Shown here piece after piece: positions 45,001-54,756 of a DNA stretch of 64,000 nt. The position numbers and the translations under genes are program-made. Source of the stretch: Hippasteria phrygiana (Eukaryota > Echinodermata > Asteroidea > Valvatida > Goniasteridae); assembly GCA_037893225.1 (NCBI GenBank), contig JAZGUH010000070.1:496001-560000 (forward strand), in the 5' to 3' direction. Positions within the stretch are counted from its first letter, which is position 1. Each line of letters begins with the position of its first letter. The notes beneath the pieces were generated by a model. That model saw nothing but the letters and a program-made list of their open reading frames with translations. It was not told the DNA's origin and did no database searches.

Positions 45001-45493
45001 TTCATCATGAGGTCTTGCCTCTGAGTAGGAATGACTGGGAAGTTGTTTACCATTTTTACGATGGTACCCATTTTGGCCATGGGCTCTACGGCCTTCCTTG
45101 ACGTTGTATTTCATAGTAAGTACATGAAGGATTTTTGCCATATACTGACGCGCTGGCACATACAGGGCGAGTTGTCAGTAGATGTTTTCTTTCGGGGTTA
45201 CCTCACCCTTAGTCAATATGCTGTTACTGTTGTTTTGTTGACATCCAGCCTAATTTTATTCTGAGGGCATGGAACCCAGTCGTCTCTCCCACTCAGCCTG
45301 CTCGTTGGTGAGCAGTTGTCCGGGGTGCTCCGCTTGGAGGCAGGGACTAGACATTTGCATGGGCAGAGGCAAAACAGTACCAGGGTATGGACTTATGTTG
45401 GATTGCCCTCCTTTTCACCTTTCGGTTAGGTGCTAGGTACCCGCCCGGCCAAGGACCAGCTGTTACGCATATCCCATGCCATTTCACACCCCT
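42064..45493 (-). mobile_element. RTE-like LINE, near full length, 3.4 kb
   Basis: Inserted in minus orientation into a GGGCCC foldback whose halves remain at 42039-42063 and 45494-45650. The 3' end (low coordinates) has an (AAGGC)n tail, seen on the plus strand as CTTGCCTTGCCTTGCC at 42060-42077. 44921-45493 would be the 5' untranslated part. No clear target duplication; a GCGAAAA doubling at 45501-45513 may be a relic. Confidence 0.7.
42080..44920 (-). pseudogene. RTE-like endonuclease-reverse transcriptase, frameshifted
   Basis: Minus strand, amino to carboxyl. Endonuclease: LHICTYNTGTLRTNESH, frameshift near 44865, DFKWDIIGLAETR, TGA near 44720, then YAPTSDYDDDEIEQFYED, GDFNAKVGK and NQIDFILSN plus SDHRMV, the APE-type catalytic blocks. 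RT: KEAKIILLHKKGDKADIKN, YRPISLLSHMYKIFTRII, EQAGFRRGYSTVHHL, frameshift near 43150, GFIDYEKAFDSVEHKNL (catalytic D), NKGVRQGDTLSPKMF, LRFADDVALT (catalytic DD) near 42830. C-terminal: frameshift near 42490, then the tail RWTGHVKDNRW, RQKKRWRDDI and RRTWKAHEEGYI typical of RTE-group proteins. Two frameshifts and one stop in about 2.8 kb make it inactive. Confidence 0.8.
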
Positions 45494-45650
45494 GTGAGCG
45501 AAAAGCGAAAAATCCCCGCTTACTGTAGCAGAAAATTCTGTGCTTACGGCAAGCGTATTTCACGCGTTAGCGGGGAATTTTGGCTCCTGAGCATGCGTAC
45601 ATCCCGTAACTAAGGATTCTGTGCTTACAGGGTTAGCGCAGAATTTTTCC
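45494..45650 (+). mobile_element. GGGCCC foldback, right remainder, fused to SINE
   Basis: GCGAAAAATCCCCGCTTACT through TTAGCGCAGAATTTTTCC matches the inner foldback at 47590-47745. At 45650 it passes directly into the SINE phrase CCCTTGTGGATTG, a recombination or deletion joint. Confidence 0.6.
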
Positions 45651-45990
45651 CTTGTGGATTGTTTGATGAATTATAAGTTAAAAAGTCGCATCCTCATTGA
45701 GTGATCCCCAAAATGTCGCTTCCCAGGTCGTATCGTAAAATTGGGTGTGATCCCTGGCTATACGGCATTCTGGGTTTATGACTTCTGACTGGCGCCCACC
45801 CGAACAAAGATACTGACAATTTTGGGAGACCGCCAACATAGGGCGGGATAGCTCAGTTGGTAGAGCGCCGGTACGGTAACCCGGAGGTCGCAGGTTCGAA
45901 TCCCGCTACTGCCAGTTTCTTTGTTCACTTTGAAAATTTATTCAAATTTACCTAGTCAGTTTCCCTTGTGGATTGTTTGACGAATTATAA
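45651..45990 (+). mobile_element. tRNA-headed SINE-like repeat
   Basis: One of the clearest units in the window: TTGTGGATTGTTTGATGAAT, GATCCCTGGCTATACGGCAT, ACCCGAACAAAGATACTGAC, the tRNA-like body, then TTTCTTTGTTCACTTTGAAA and a second TTGTGGATTGTTTGACGAAT. The flanking GTGGATTGTTTGA phrase at both ends shows a unit of about 320 bp that was probably tandem. Confidence 0.65.
45842..45914 (+). tRNA. tRNA-like SINE head, nominal anticodon GGT
   Basis: Same body as at 9925 but acceptor GGCGGGA against TACTGCC (one G-T pair, one mismatch). A and B boxes intact; loop ACGGTAA again has C at position 33. SINE head more likely than a functional tRNA. Confidence 0.45.
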
Positions 45991-48635
45991 GATTGCAAGA
46001 AGTTCACAGAAAATAATTTTCATTTGACAAGAAAGCGCAGTCGTGTTCTTTGCGTATGCGTCCCTTTCTCAACGTTGGTGGCGCCATTTAACCTCTTTGT
46101 TTTGTTCTTACCCGTACCCGCAATAAGACCTTTTCTTTTCTGGTTTGCTACGTACTTTAGGCGTAAGGCCCTTACAAGCAAGCAAAACGTATTGGCAACG
46201 AGCGGGGTGGGGGAGGGGGGAGGGCAATAGCGTATCCAGCTTTTTGTGCCAGGGCAAACAACGTGTGAACCGTCTTAAAACCGTCTTAAAAACACTATTA
46301 AAAAAATTATGACGCCTCAAATGCCGCTAGGGGGTAACTTCCCCCTGCCCCCCCCCCCCCCCGCAGGATACGCCACGGGGGGGGGGGGGGGTTCGACCCC
46401 TAAGGTTAATAAATATCCCGTGTACATCTTAGGAAAGATAAAGATTCATTTAGGGGGAACTTATTTTTGTCAAGGTGTTTACTTTACCTTAGTAGCTATG
46501 TATTTTAGCTACTCATGTATGAATTAGAGCATTATCAGAAGCAAGGTAACTCAAATCTGGTACTCGAGGCGTTTGAGATGATTGACATGAATGGATTACC
46601 TGATTGGTGTAAATTTAAGTTACTCAGATACTTCAGTTGATTTTTTTTTTATTTTAAATTTTCATTATTTATTTTCGACAACAAATTGGGTAAGTGTCCC
46701 TTAGGCCTACTGGTGACCAAACGTTTTGCTAGACAGAAACCACTGATCTCTACGTACACTGGATAGCGCATCGGCTGTTGCAACCGCCGTCCGCCATCTT
46801 AACACTCCCAATACAATAGGTTTTCCAACATTGTCCCCAGAATCTACTTTCATTATCGTTCACAATAGCATTATGGTAAAATGGGAGTGAATATATGGCG
46901 GCTACTGGCTTCAGTTGCTTGTACAGCGGTCAATGAGCTTTCCAGTTTATGTAGAGATCAGCGGTACAAATGGGCTGGATGGGCAAAGCGGATATTGTCA
47001 GCGCAATCAAGTGAAGAACAAACTTCCCCAAATTTAGCACAATCGGCAAATGGGGTGGGGGGGGGGGGGGGGGGGGTAAAGAGTCCGATGCCGGTTGATT
47101 TATATAAATATCGAAATTATGTACTACGGTAACTGGACCTATTTGATATTCCCCAGCGGACGGAATGAACGTATACGCGTATACCAACGGCTACATGCAG
47201 TCATTTCCAATCAGCCAACGAAACTTCAGAAATGGCGAACATGCCTGATTAGATGACCACAACGAGTGTGAATGCCAACTTGACCTACCGCTCAGCATCA
47301 TATAAGCAAACAAATTTGCTTAAGAACTAAAAACCTGTATATTGCTTGTGACTGGTATTTATCTGTTGTGTGCTTAGCATGCCAATCACATAGAGTTTGG
47401 CTGGTAACCTGGGCCCAATTTCATAGACCTTATCGCAAATACCGCCTGGATGAGACGGAACAATGGTTACTAGGGACGTGAGAAAGAAACGCGCACCAAA
47501 ATCGCTCCATTTCCTTCCCACAATCCCTTGTGACCATTGTGACGTCTCAACCAGGCGGTATTCGAGATACGGTCTATGGCTCTGCTTACCGTTAGCGAAA
47601 AATCCCCGCTTACTGTAGCAGAAAATTATGTGCTTACGGCAAGCGTATTACACGCGTTAGCGGGATATTTTGGCTCATGAGCATGCGTACATCCCGTAAC
47701 TAAGGATTCTGTGCTTACAGGGTTAGCGCAGAATTTTTCCGCTAGCGCTGTTACCGCAAAATGGTGATCGTAAGCGCGGAAAGCTGTGGTTAGCAGAGCC
47801 ATGAAATTGGGCCCTGATGTTACTAAGAGAGTCTTTTTGTGGCGAATTTATTTTTTGTGTTTAAGCAGCTATATGGAATTGGCCCCAGGTGAAGATACTT
47901 GTAGGCAGATCTTTATTCCCTAGAAACCGGCGTCATACGATTTGTGAGGGAATTGACGTCAGCATCGGCTTCAGTGTTAACTGTTCAAGAGAGTAATTTA
48001 CTTACAAATTTCGAAGCAAGATGTTCGAATTACAAGATGTCGAAAGCAGACCAAAACAAACGGAGAAGCGTCTAGAGAGGTGATTGTGGACGATTCCGCG
48101 CGGTGAATGTTATCATAATATTTTCGAAATAGTCGCCGAATATGTCTGCCTCGATAATGCGGTCAAAGTATAGAGCTATATATTAAATTACTAGAGCGCT
48201 GACTCCTCATCTTACGCGCGGAGATACTTTAAATCTTTAGTGCGCGAAGACATTTTGAATTCGTGGGCGTGTTTGTAGAACATAATGAAATTAAATGGAG
48301 TGAATTTTTAAAGTGTACTCTATATTATTGCAACGCAGAAGTACAACATACGCAAACAACTTAAGCGCATCATGACGGTTATAAAACGTCACAGCAAAAA
48401 TGATCTGCGGCGTATACGGGCACGCGTTTACGTTGTTTGCGCAGAGCATGCAAAATGAAATGCTCATTTACTGATTGTGCGTTTCGGTTTTGGGCGTATC
48501 GGCTTCGATAACGCAACTGTATAAACGCAGATATATCCGTACAAAAAAGCCGTACATAATTTCGAGTTTTCCATAGGTTTGTGCACAAACATGGATGCGC
48601 CCAGCAGGCATCACTTTGTATACGAAGGGCCTGCA
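45990..48635 (+). repeat. large noncoding repeat, copy 3
   Basis: The most complete copy, from AGATTGCAAGAAGTTCACAG to TACGAAGGGCCTGCA. Poly(G) tracts near 46378-46391 and 47057-47076 (20 G). GGCCTA insert at 46702. Nested GGGCCC foldback 47408-47889. Confidence 0.75.
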
Positions 48636-48879
48636 GGGCCCAATTTCTGCTTACCGTAAGCGAAAAATCCCCGCTTACTGTAGCAGACAATTCTGTGCTT
48701 ACGGCAAGCGTATTTCACGCGTTAGCGGGGAATTTTGGCTCTTGAGCATGCGTACATCACGTAACTAAGGATTCTGTGCTTACTGGGTTAGCGCAGAATT
48801 TTCCCGCTAGCGCTGTTAGCCCAAAATGGTGATCATTAGCGCGGAAAGCTGTGGTTAGCAGAGCCATGAAATTGGGCCC
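48636..48879. mobile_element. GGGCCC foldback, complete, 244 bp
   Basis: Ends GGGCCCAATTTC and GAAATTGGGCCC. Interior: CGCTTACTGTAGCAGA, CTTACGGCAAGCGTATT, GCGTTAGCGGGGAATTTTGG, TAGCGCTGTTAGC and GCGGAAAGCTGTGGTTAGCA. It is packed with GCTTAC/GTAAGC and GCTAA/TTAGC words. Best single example of the family. Confidence 0.75.
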
Positions 48880-48952
48880 TGGTGTGTTAAATGCAGGCAA
48901 TAGATTTACACATTAAAATTGTGTCTTCATCCTTTAGCAAAATCCCCCTTAA

Positions 48953-49293
48953 GGGGACTGTTTGCTAAGCAAATTGCTGAGAAATTTTGTTTGAGGTTAC
49001 GTCATAGGGTGCTCCTTTAAAGTATAGATTTTGTGAAAAGGGGCTCTGTACTAACTTAGATAATGTTTTAAACTTTAAATTACAGTTGATTGTATGTAAA
49101 AAGGAATGTTTTACTTTTCCCATAAAACTTGATTAAGTAATTGTACTGAAATCCAATATGGCCGCCATTACCATGGCAACAGCGGATTTGCAGACAGTGT
49201 TTTTTCTTGTAAATTCTGAAGACAATATATTGGTGATAATACATTTAAAAAAACTTTAAAAAAAAAGAGTAGTCTGCTTAGCTAACAGTCCCC
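48953..49293. mobile_element. TTAA-flanked TIR element, 341 bp
   Basis: TTAA at 48949-48952 and 49294-49297; ends GGGGACTGTTTGCTAAGC and the inverted GGGGACTGTTAGCTAAGC. Non-coding. Same target type as 5035, 11207, 28021 and 54757. Confidence 0.8.
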
Positions 49294-49547
49294 TTAAATT
49301 TCAAACAATCTCGAATTGGCTTATCAAGTCGGCTGCTAAAATCGATAATTGTGTTAATCCGCAAAGAACATAAGTTCTGGAACCCACAAAAACTTTGTAA
49401 CGAAGAATTTATTTCATGTAACACAGGTTGAAATCACAGATGACTCTTTCAAGATTTTCATGCTGTGAACAAAACATGTTTGCTTCATCTCAAGTTATCG
49501 CTTGGTTAGGCGTATTTCAGTATGTTTCATTAGGTTCTACAGAAAAC

Positions 49548-49667
49548 ATGCTGCGAATAAAACTTTATGAACGAGGAAGGGCTGCCGCCTTTCTTGACGA
49601 TGGTCTATCTGTTCGAGAAGTTGCCAGAACACTTGGAGTATCGCCAAAAACGCTATACGTAAACTCA
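49548..49667 (+). pseudogene. transposase helix-turn-helix fragment (Tc1/IS630-like)
   Basis: LRIKLYERGRAAAFLDDGLS then VREVARTLGVSPKTLY: 'RGRxxAxLxxGxSxRxVARxLGVSxKT' is the N-terminal helix-turn-helix of Tc1/mariner-type and related transposases. It is cut short at 49667, where the inverted Crypton-like fragment begins. No DDE domain nearby. Confidence 0.5.
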
Positions 49668-49679
49668 GAACAAAGTTTC

Positions 49680-50050
49680 AATTGTTGTCCCTGTATGTCT
49701 TGCAAATTCCTCCAATCGTTTGACTCCGTATTTAATTTGTTTCTTTGTGTTAGCAGCGCCGGCATCACCTACGAGTTCCTATATTTCATTGTCTGTTAGA
49801 ACAAACGTGATTCGAGAACATCGTCCGCCATTTTGTGTTAATGACAGCCGTGGTGTTGCTCCACCAATAATGTGACCGTGGAATTATGGAAATTCTATTC
49901 AACGCGTACCGTACCGATGAATAGAACTTCTATTTTTTGCGGTGCCGTGCGTTGGTACGAATAATTTAATGCGCGTGATCGACGATTCTCCAATCAGATG
50001 GCGGGGATTTATCCAGGTGTTGTATAATGTATAACACCTTACGATTTCAC
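49680..50050 (-). mobile_element. Crypton-like recombinase remnant, copy B
   Basis: Reverse orientation of 3197-3480. From ATG near 49835 (minus strand) MADDVLESR, a frame change, then LTDNEI, a stop, ELVGDAGAANTKKQIKYGVK and RLEEFARHTGTTIETL to about 49680. The match with copy A spans leader and coding, and both are broken at different places. The end at 50010-50045 forms a palindrome GGTGTTGTATA/TGTATAACACC. Confidence 0.55.
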
Positions 50051-51205
50051 CAGCAGTTTTGATAAACCATGTTAAACGTTGACATTAATGAAAACGTTTG
50101 TACACACAGTTTCAATGCAATATTGAGTCTGCATCATAAAAGTGCCACTTCTATTTTTGCACCCAATTCGACAAATCTCACTATTTCTCCCCTAAAACAA
50201 ACGTCGTGTGCCATAAATGACACATCATTAGAAGCAGAAACTTTTTCTGCATTTATGACTTTTTGAGGTATTTAAAATGATTACAGGATTCTTGAGTTAT
50301 CCAAAAAAGTACAAGGCGGGAACTTTCTTTTTTGGCCGAGTGTATAATAAACCTCATTATTCCTAACAAATGAGTGTTTGGCTGGTTACATTTTTTGTTT
50401 GTTTTTGATTTGTTTTGTTGTTGTTTTTCCCAACTGTGATGTAGCTGATAATCTTGTGGAAGAATGTTTCCCGTCACTGCATCACATCTGTTTCTCTACA
50501 TAAAATGTTTTACTCCTGCACTGTCCAAAATGAATGTCAGAATTTCCTCAAATAATATGCGGTCTTGGTATACAGGATTTAACACACAAAAAAGGCCTGT
50601 GACTCAGAGTGCCCTACATTTAATATAGAAATTTATGGTAGAAACTTGAAGAAAGAGGCAAGAAGGGTGCTTAGCGACGAAGTGAAGAGCAAGAGACAGC
50701 TTATGATGACATGAAAGATGAGTGTAATACTATATTCATCTGCCAGCATTGTTCATTGGTAACACAGCAGCAGCGCGCGACAGCGACCGTTCCGCCGCCT
50801 CAGGGGGGTTTTTCTCGGTCCACTCGTGCCTTCCGTCAGCCCGTCCAGGAAAAAAGATTAGGCAATTTCCTGGACTTCAGAGACGCATCCAAAGGACTCT
50901 TGGTATCTATCATCTTTCTTGCTTGGAGGGTTCTTGTCCCGGGACGTCAAGACTCGTCAACTATACCGAAATCATTGTACTGCATGGATGTAGACAACTC
51001 GATGCATTTTTTCCTAACTAGGGAATTTCTTACCTTGTCACGTCGGAGTATTTCTATGCATAATTGACGTGTTTCGTGACTGGTAATGGGACGCGGTGAA
51101 CAAGATATTCGGGTGCGATGGATCTAGAGATATTTGAATCAAGGTCTCGTATCCGTTTACAAACGGATTCGGGACCGTCCCAGGGTATCTAGATCATTCC
51201 CGCGC
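50051..51205. other. unassigned, with weak open frames
   Basis: A frame near 50637-50705 (GRNLKKEARRVLSDEVKSKR) looks codon-like, and 50711-51067 is open for 118 codons in a GC-richer patch, but neither matches a family known to me and no splice sites tie them together. Confidence 0.25.
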
Positions 51206-51340
51206 CATTTAGGCTAGTCTTGGTTCCAAGACGTCCTTAGCGGTGCGACGTATAGCGCGCACGGCCGGCCGACAGCGCCCTCTCGCTACACACACACACG
51301 CCAAGGCCAAATCCCTAAGACCGTCTTGGGAACTTTCGCA

Positions 51341-51370
51341 AGTTCTGCTCGCGAAATCGCGAGCAGAACT
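51341..51370. repeat. 30-bp perfect hairpin at the inner edge of the left TIR
   Basis: AGTTCTGCTCGCGA, AA, TCGCGAGCAGAACT with 14 perfect pairs. It has no counterpart at the right TIR. Confidence 0.8.
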
Positions 51371-51524
51371 GTGTGGCATTTGCATGCGCGTGTGACGTAG
51401 CTGCATTATCGCATGTAAATAGCCAACACTCACTAGTCTAGTTTCTGTACTCACGTCGGGTTTACGTGTACGTACGTATGAACGTGCAGCGCAGTACCAA
51501 GCCATTCGTTGTTTGTTGGAAAAC

Positions 51525-51947
51525 ATGTCTGACCGCGTGGACCAAGCGATCGATTTTACAGCAAAAAAAACTGGGCATTGGAAAGCTAAAAAGTCATCAG
51601 ATCAGTGCCATTCATTAATTTGTACGTGGCCATGATTTGTTTGTTAATTTACCAACGGGATTTGGCAAGAGTGTAATTTTTCAAGCTGCTCCATTGGTCT
51701 TACTCTTACTAGATTTCTTGAACGAAGCATGGAGGTGTTTCCTACCTCCATGAAGAAAGCGCTGATTATTGTCGTCGTGCCATTGAAAGCTCTGGCCGTT
51801 GATCAGTTACATCGTGCTGAACATCTGGGACTGAAATTGGCAGAGATAACGTCTGATATTCCAGATCACATTTTTGGAACAATCCTAAGATTTCTCAATC
51901 CTGTTTGCCAGTCCAGAATCACTCGGCTCGGAACGTTAACTGACTAG
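51525..51947 (+). pseudogene. RecQ-type DNA helicase N-terminal fragment
   Basis: ATG at 51525 starts MSDRVDQAIDFTAKKTG; after frame changes in a poly(A) run the sequence reads KLKSHQISAIH, then DLFVNLPTGFGKSVIFQ with Walker A at 51646-51672, and in another frame KKALIIVVVPLKALAVDQ with LHRAEHLGLKLAEI (motif Ia region) to about 51840. 'PTGxGKSxxFQ' followed by 'xxIVVxPLxALxxDQ' is the start of the RecQ superfamily II helicase core. Motifs II to VI (DEAH etc.) are missing. The 3' part (to 51947) is open but unlike RecQ. The fragment lies wholly between the TIRs, so it moves with the element; whether it was captured from a host gene or is a relic of an element gene is open. Confidence 0.65.
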
Positions 51948-52161
51948 TAAGTTATTACTTAAACATGAGTTTCCTCCAGTGCGCAAGCGCGATTATTCGT
52001 TTGACCCGCCTATTAAATTATGCGTAAGCAGGTCGCGCGCGCTCCCTTGCGAAATGCCCAAGACGTTCTTAGCGTGTGTGTGTGTAGCTAGAGGGCGCTG
52101 CCGTGCGCGCTGTACGTCGCACCGCGCTAAGGACGTCTTGGAACCAAGACTACATTTAGGC

Positions 52162-53244
52162 CCGTCCCGAAATCAGTTTCGTCTGCATGGCTTGGCAACC
52201 ATGGCAATCATCAAGGTCGCCATCTTGATGGAATGGTTATGTTTGTGATTCCTTTTCTCTTCGTATCTTTCTCCATCCAAGTCCAACATTTTAGTTTACT
52301 CTTCAGATATTCGCCAGTCATAGCGCTACATTGTTACCCTTCAAGGTAGATCCAAGGTGTAGTTTGGGGTCAAAACCCCCCATGCTCTTTGCCAATTCTC
52401 TTTTCATTTTTATACTAAAAGTCCAAGGCCAGCGATCGTTTTGGTTCCAGTATTTGTGTTTTACTGCTTCGACAGTCGAAAATTGACAGTCTCAAACCTA
52501 AGGGATTGACCCAGTGGGGTTTGGGGTCGAAAACTCCACGCTAATAGTCTCCGACCGACGATCTTTTTGTTGCAGCGATAGTCTTGAACGAGGCCTACCT
52601 GGCGACATTTCTAGCTGTTTACAGCTGTGTAAACAAGTTCTCACCTGATCATGGGCGTCGCCAGGATTTGTTTCTAGAGGGCGGAAAAGCAGTCGCCAGA
52701 AAGCAGCAAAGGGAGAAATCACCTGCCGTGGAAAAATCGAAAGGGGGTGGGGGTGCTGGACATCACTCGACGCTTTGTTTAAGACCGCGATATATAGGCC
52801 CATTTCGGCAGGTTTCGAGTGTTAAATATACATTCAATTGCGTACGACATTGACTTCGCACCCTCGTCTTTTTTTATTTTTATTTTTATTTTATTAATTT
52901 TTATATTTCCGGGGGGGGGGGGAAGTTCCCCTCCCTCCCCTCGCAATGCCCATGCACCTGATGCTCCTTCAAACCATGATGCCCTAATCATTGGACCCAC
53001 CAATCGTTCCTACAACCTCCGCAACAGCAGCACGAGGAGTTGTAGCCGATCGCTAGCTGCGCGTTACGTGCACCACAGACACCACTCTCACTGGATCTGG
53101 AGGGCCATACTATGCACACACCCAGAAATCATCACTAGTTTGGGTGAAATGATGCGTAATTGCATTACATGTACCCACTTCGCTATTATGATTGTCGTTT
53201 GTGAATCCAATTACCACTTAATTCCCCCATGAGTAGAGACGGCC
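52162..53244. other. unassigned, with repeat-like scraps
   Basis: 52650-52760 (GGGCGTCGCCAGGA ... GGGGGTGGGGG) resembles 53240-53300 (GGCGGATCCAGGATTTTTTG) in style, both ending in G tracts. A G-run at 52910-52922 follows a (TTTTA)n stretch at 52869-52902. No gene recognised. Confidence 0.3.
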
Positions 53245-53535
53245 AGCAAGGGCGGATCCAGGATTTTTTGCAGGGGGGGGGGGGGGGGGGGGGGGTCTGA
53301 AATTTGCCCAGAGAGGTGACTCCCAAAATGTTCCGTCTGCGAAATTTTGTTTACAAGGGGGAGGGGGGGGGGGGGGCCTAACACACCTTCTCACCATTGG
53401 TGGCGCCATTTAACCTCTGTTTTGTTCTTACCCATATGCAAAATAAGACATGTAGGGTTTCTGGTTTGCAAGTTTAGGCGTAGGCCCCTACAAGGAAAAA
53501 AAACAAAAATGGCAACGAGCGGGGGGGGGGGGGGG
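53245..53535 (+). repeat. poly(G) tracts and fragment of the large repeat (copy 4)
   Basis: G runs at 53273-53295, 53360-53376 and 53520-53540. 53393-53520 matches the start of the large repeat (GGTGGCGCCATTTAACCTCT, TTTAGGCGTAGGCCCxTACAA, GGCAACGAGCGGGG), diverged and truncated. Confidence 0.6.
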
Positions 53536-53647
53536 GGGGGAGGGTTAATTAAAAGACGAAAAAAACACCACAAAAAAACAAACAGCCCCAAAAGGATTTT
53601 CCAAAAGAAATCAAGTTTCTGTCAAGGGGTTCTCCTATGAAAAATAC

Positions 53648-53742
53648 CTACATGTTTGTTTCTTGTACTCTGTCATTCACCTTTGAGAAAGAACTTGCTT
53701 AAGTTCGAAACGTCAGGCCAGCTAATTTTTTGATTTATAAAT
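53648..53742 (+). repeat. Penelope-like terminal fragment
   Basis: CTACATGTTTGTTTCTTGTA through GAACTTGCTTAAGTTCGAAA, CGTCAGGCCAGCTAATTTTT matches 17282-17373 almost base for base, including the hammerhead-like stem. Confidence 0.75.
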
Positions 53743-54752
53743 TAAATTAAAATAAATTAAATTATAGGTATGCAAAATGAAATATGAAACGTATATAAAA
53801 TAACAATAAAGGTATAAGAACAATAAAAAAAATTTAGTAAGAATGATAAGATGAGAAAAAGTAAAATTCTTTGTTCCGAAACCAACCGATTTAACTTCAA
53901 CGACAAATGCAAAACTAAACTCAGGAGAAATATGGCATAGGCCTAAAGTACAACGAATTAACATATCAAAAAACTTAAATCAAGAAAAAAAAGACAGTAA
54001 ACATAAAAACAAACTTACCGAAATACAAGCATGATCTAAATTAAAGTAAAAAATAAGGCGGTGGGTTCAACTTTTTAAAAATCTTTCCGGTTTAATTAAA
54101 CAAGAGGGCGCTATTTTGCTTTGATACTAGAAAGACCTCATTGTCAAAAAGAGTATAATGACTACGAGAAATCTATAATCATTCATCGAACTGTTTGTTA
54201 GAAATTAATTCAAAACGAGCTATTTCATTAATCAACTGAAATCAATTAAAACATGGAAACTTCTGCAACAAAATCGTGTACGAAATATTTGATTTTTTGT
54301 TTACACGATACTGTGGACTCATCACTTTTGTTCCTCTTTTGTTCCTCCGATGACATCATGCTTAGGCACATGAATAGGATTTGCCTTAACATTCAAAGCA
54401 AAACTTTACAAGTATTCCTTGCTATTGCTACATAATACCTCAAAGTTTTATAGAAACGTGGAAATAACGCCGTTTTACATGCGTTCATGTTATACACATC
54501 TTATTGCACGATCTCTCTAACACCGCAATGATTTTGCCGGATGTTTGTAAGCTATTCTCTATGCAGGACTGCACGTAAGGACCGGCTCTGTAGCCAAGAT
54601 GACGGATGGCTCTGTCTGTGCCCGATTCGACTCTTAAAATGCGTCCATGCGAGGCAATATACCACAAACCAGATTTTACTTTTAACTTGCGCGTTTTAGT
54701 GTTTCCTTTGGTATTTGTAAAAAACGAGTATGTTTGAAAATAACTATCTTTC
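53743..54752. other. unassigned, AT-rich
   Basis: Strongly AT-rich with many short A/T runs; no open frame of note and no repeat recognised. Confidence 0.35.
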
Positions 54753-54756
54753 TTAA

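Larger units (their letters stand above)
51215..52152. mobile_element. 938-bp TIR element with 9-bp target duplication carrying a RecQ-like fragment
   Basis: CATTTAGGC at 51206-51214 and 52153-52161 flanks inverted ends that begin TAGTCTTGGTTCCAAGACG. The TIRs run about 120 bp with small indels (shared GTGCGACGTA, AGCGCGCACGGC, AGCGCCCTCT, GCTACACACACACACGC, CGTCTTGGG). A perfect exact 9-bp duplication and long TIRs fit Mutator-like elements best, although the TA start is not typical. The first 16 bases inside the end are themselves a palindrome (GTCTTGGTTCCAAGAC). Confidence 0.8.

Noticed and set aside
53391..53640. Lys/Gly-rich open frames near the G tracts
   Set aside because: Low-complexity translation of the diverged large repeat; no support from the other copies.
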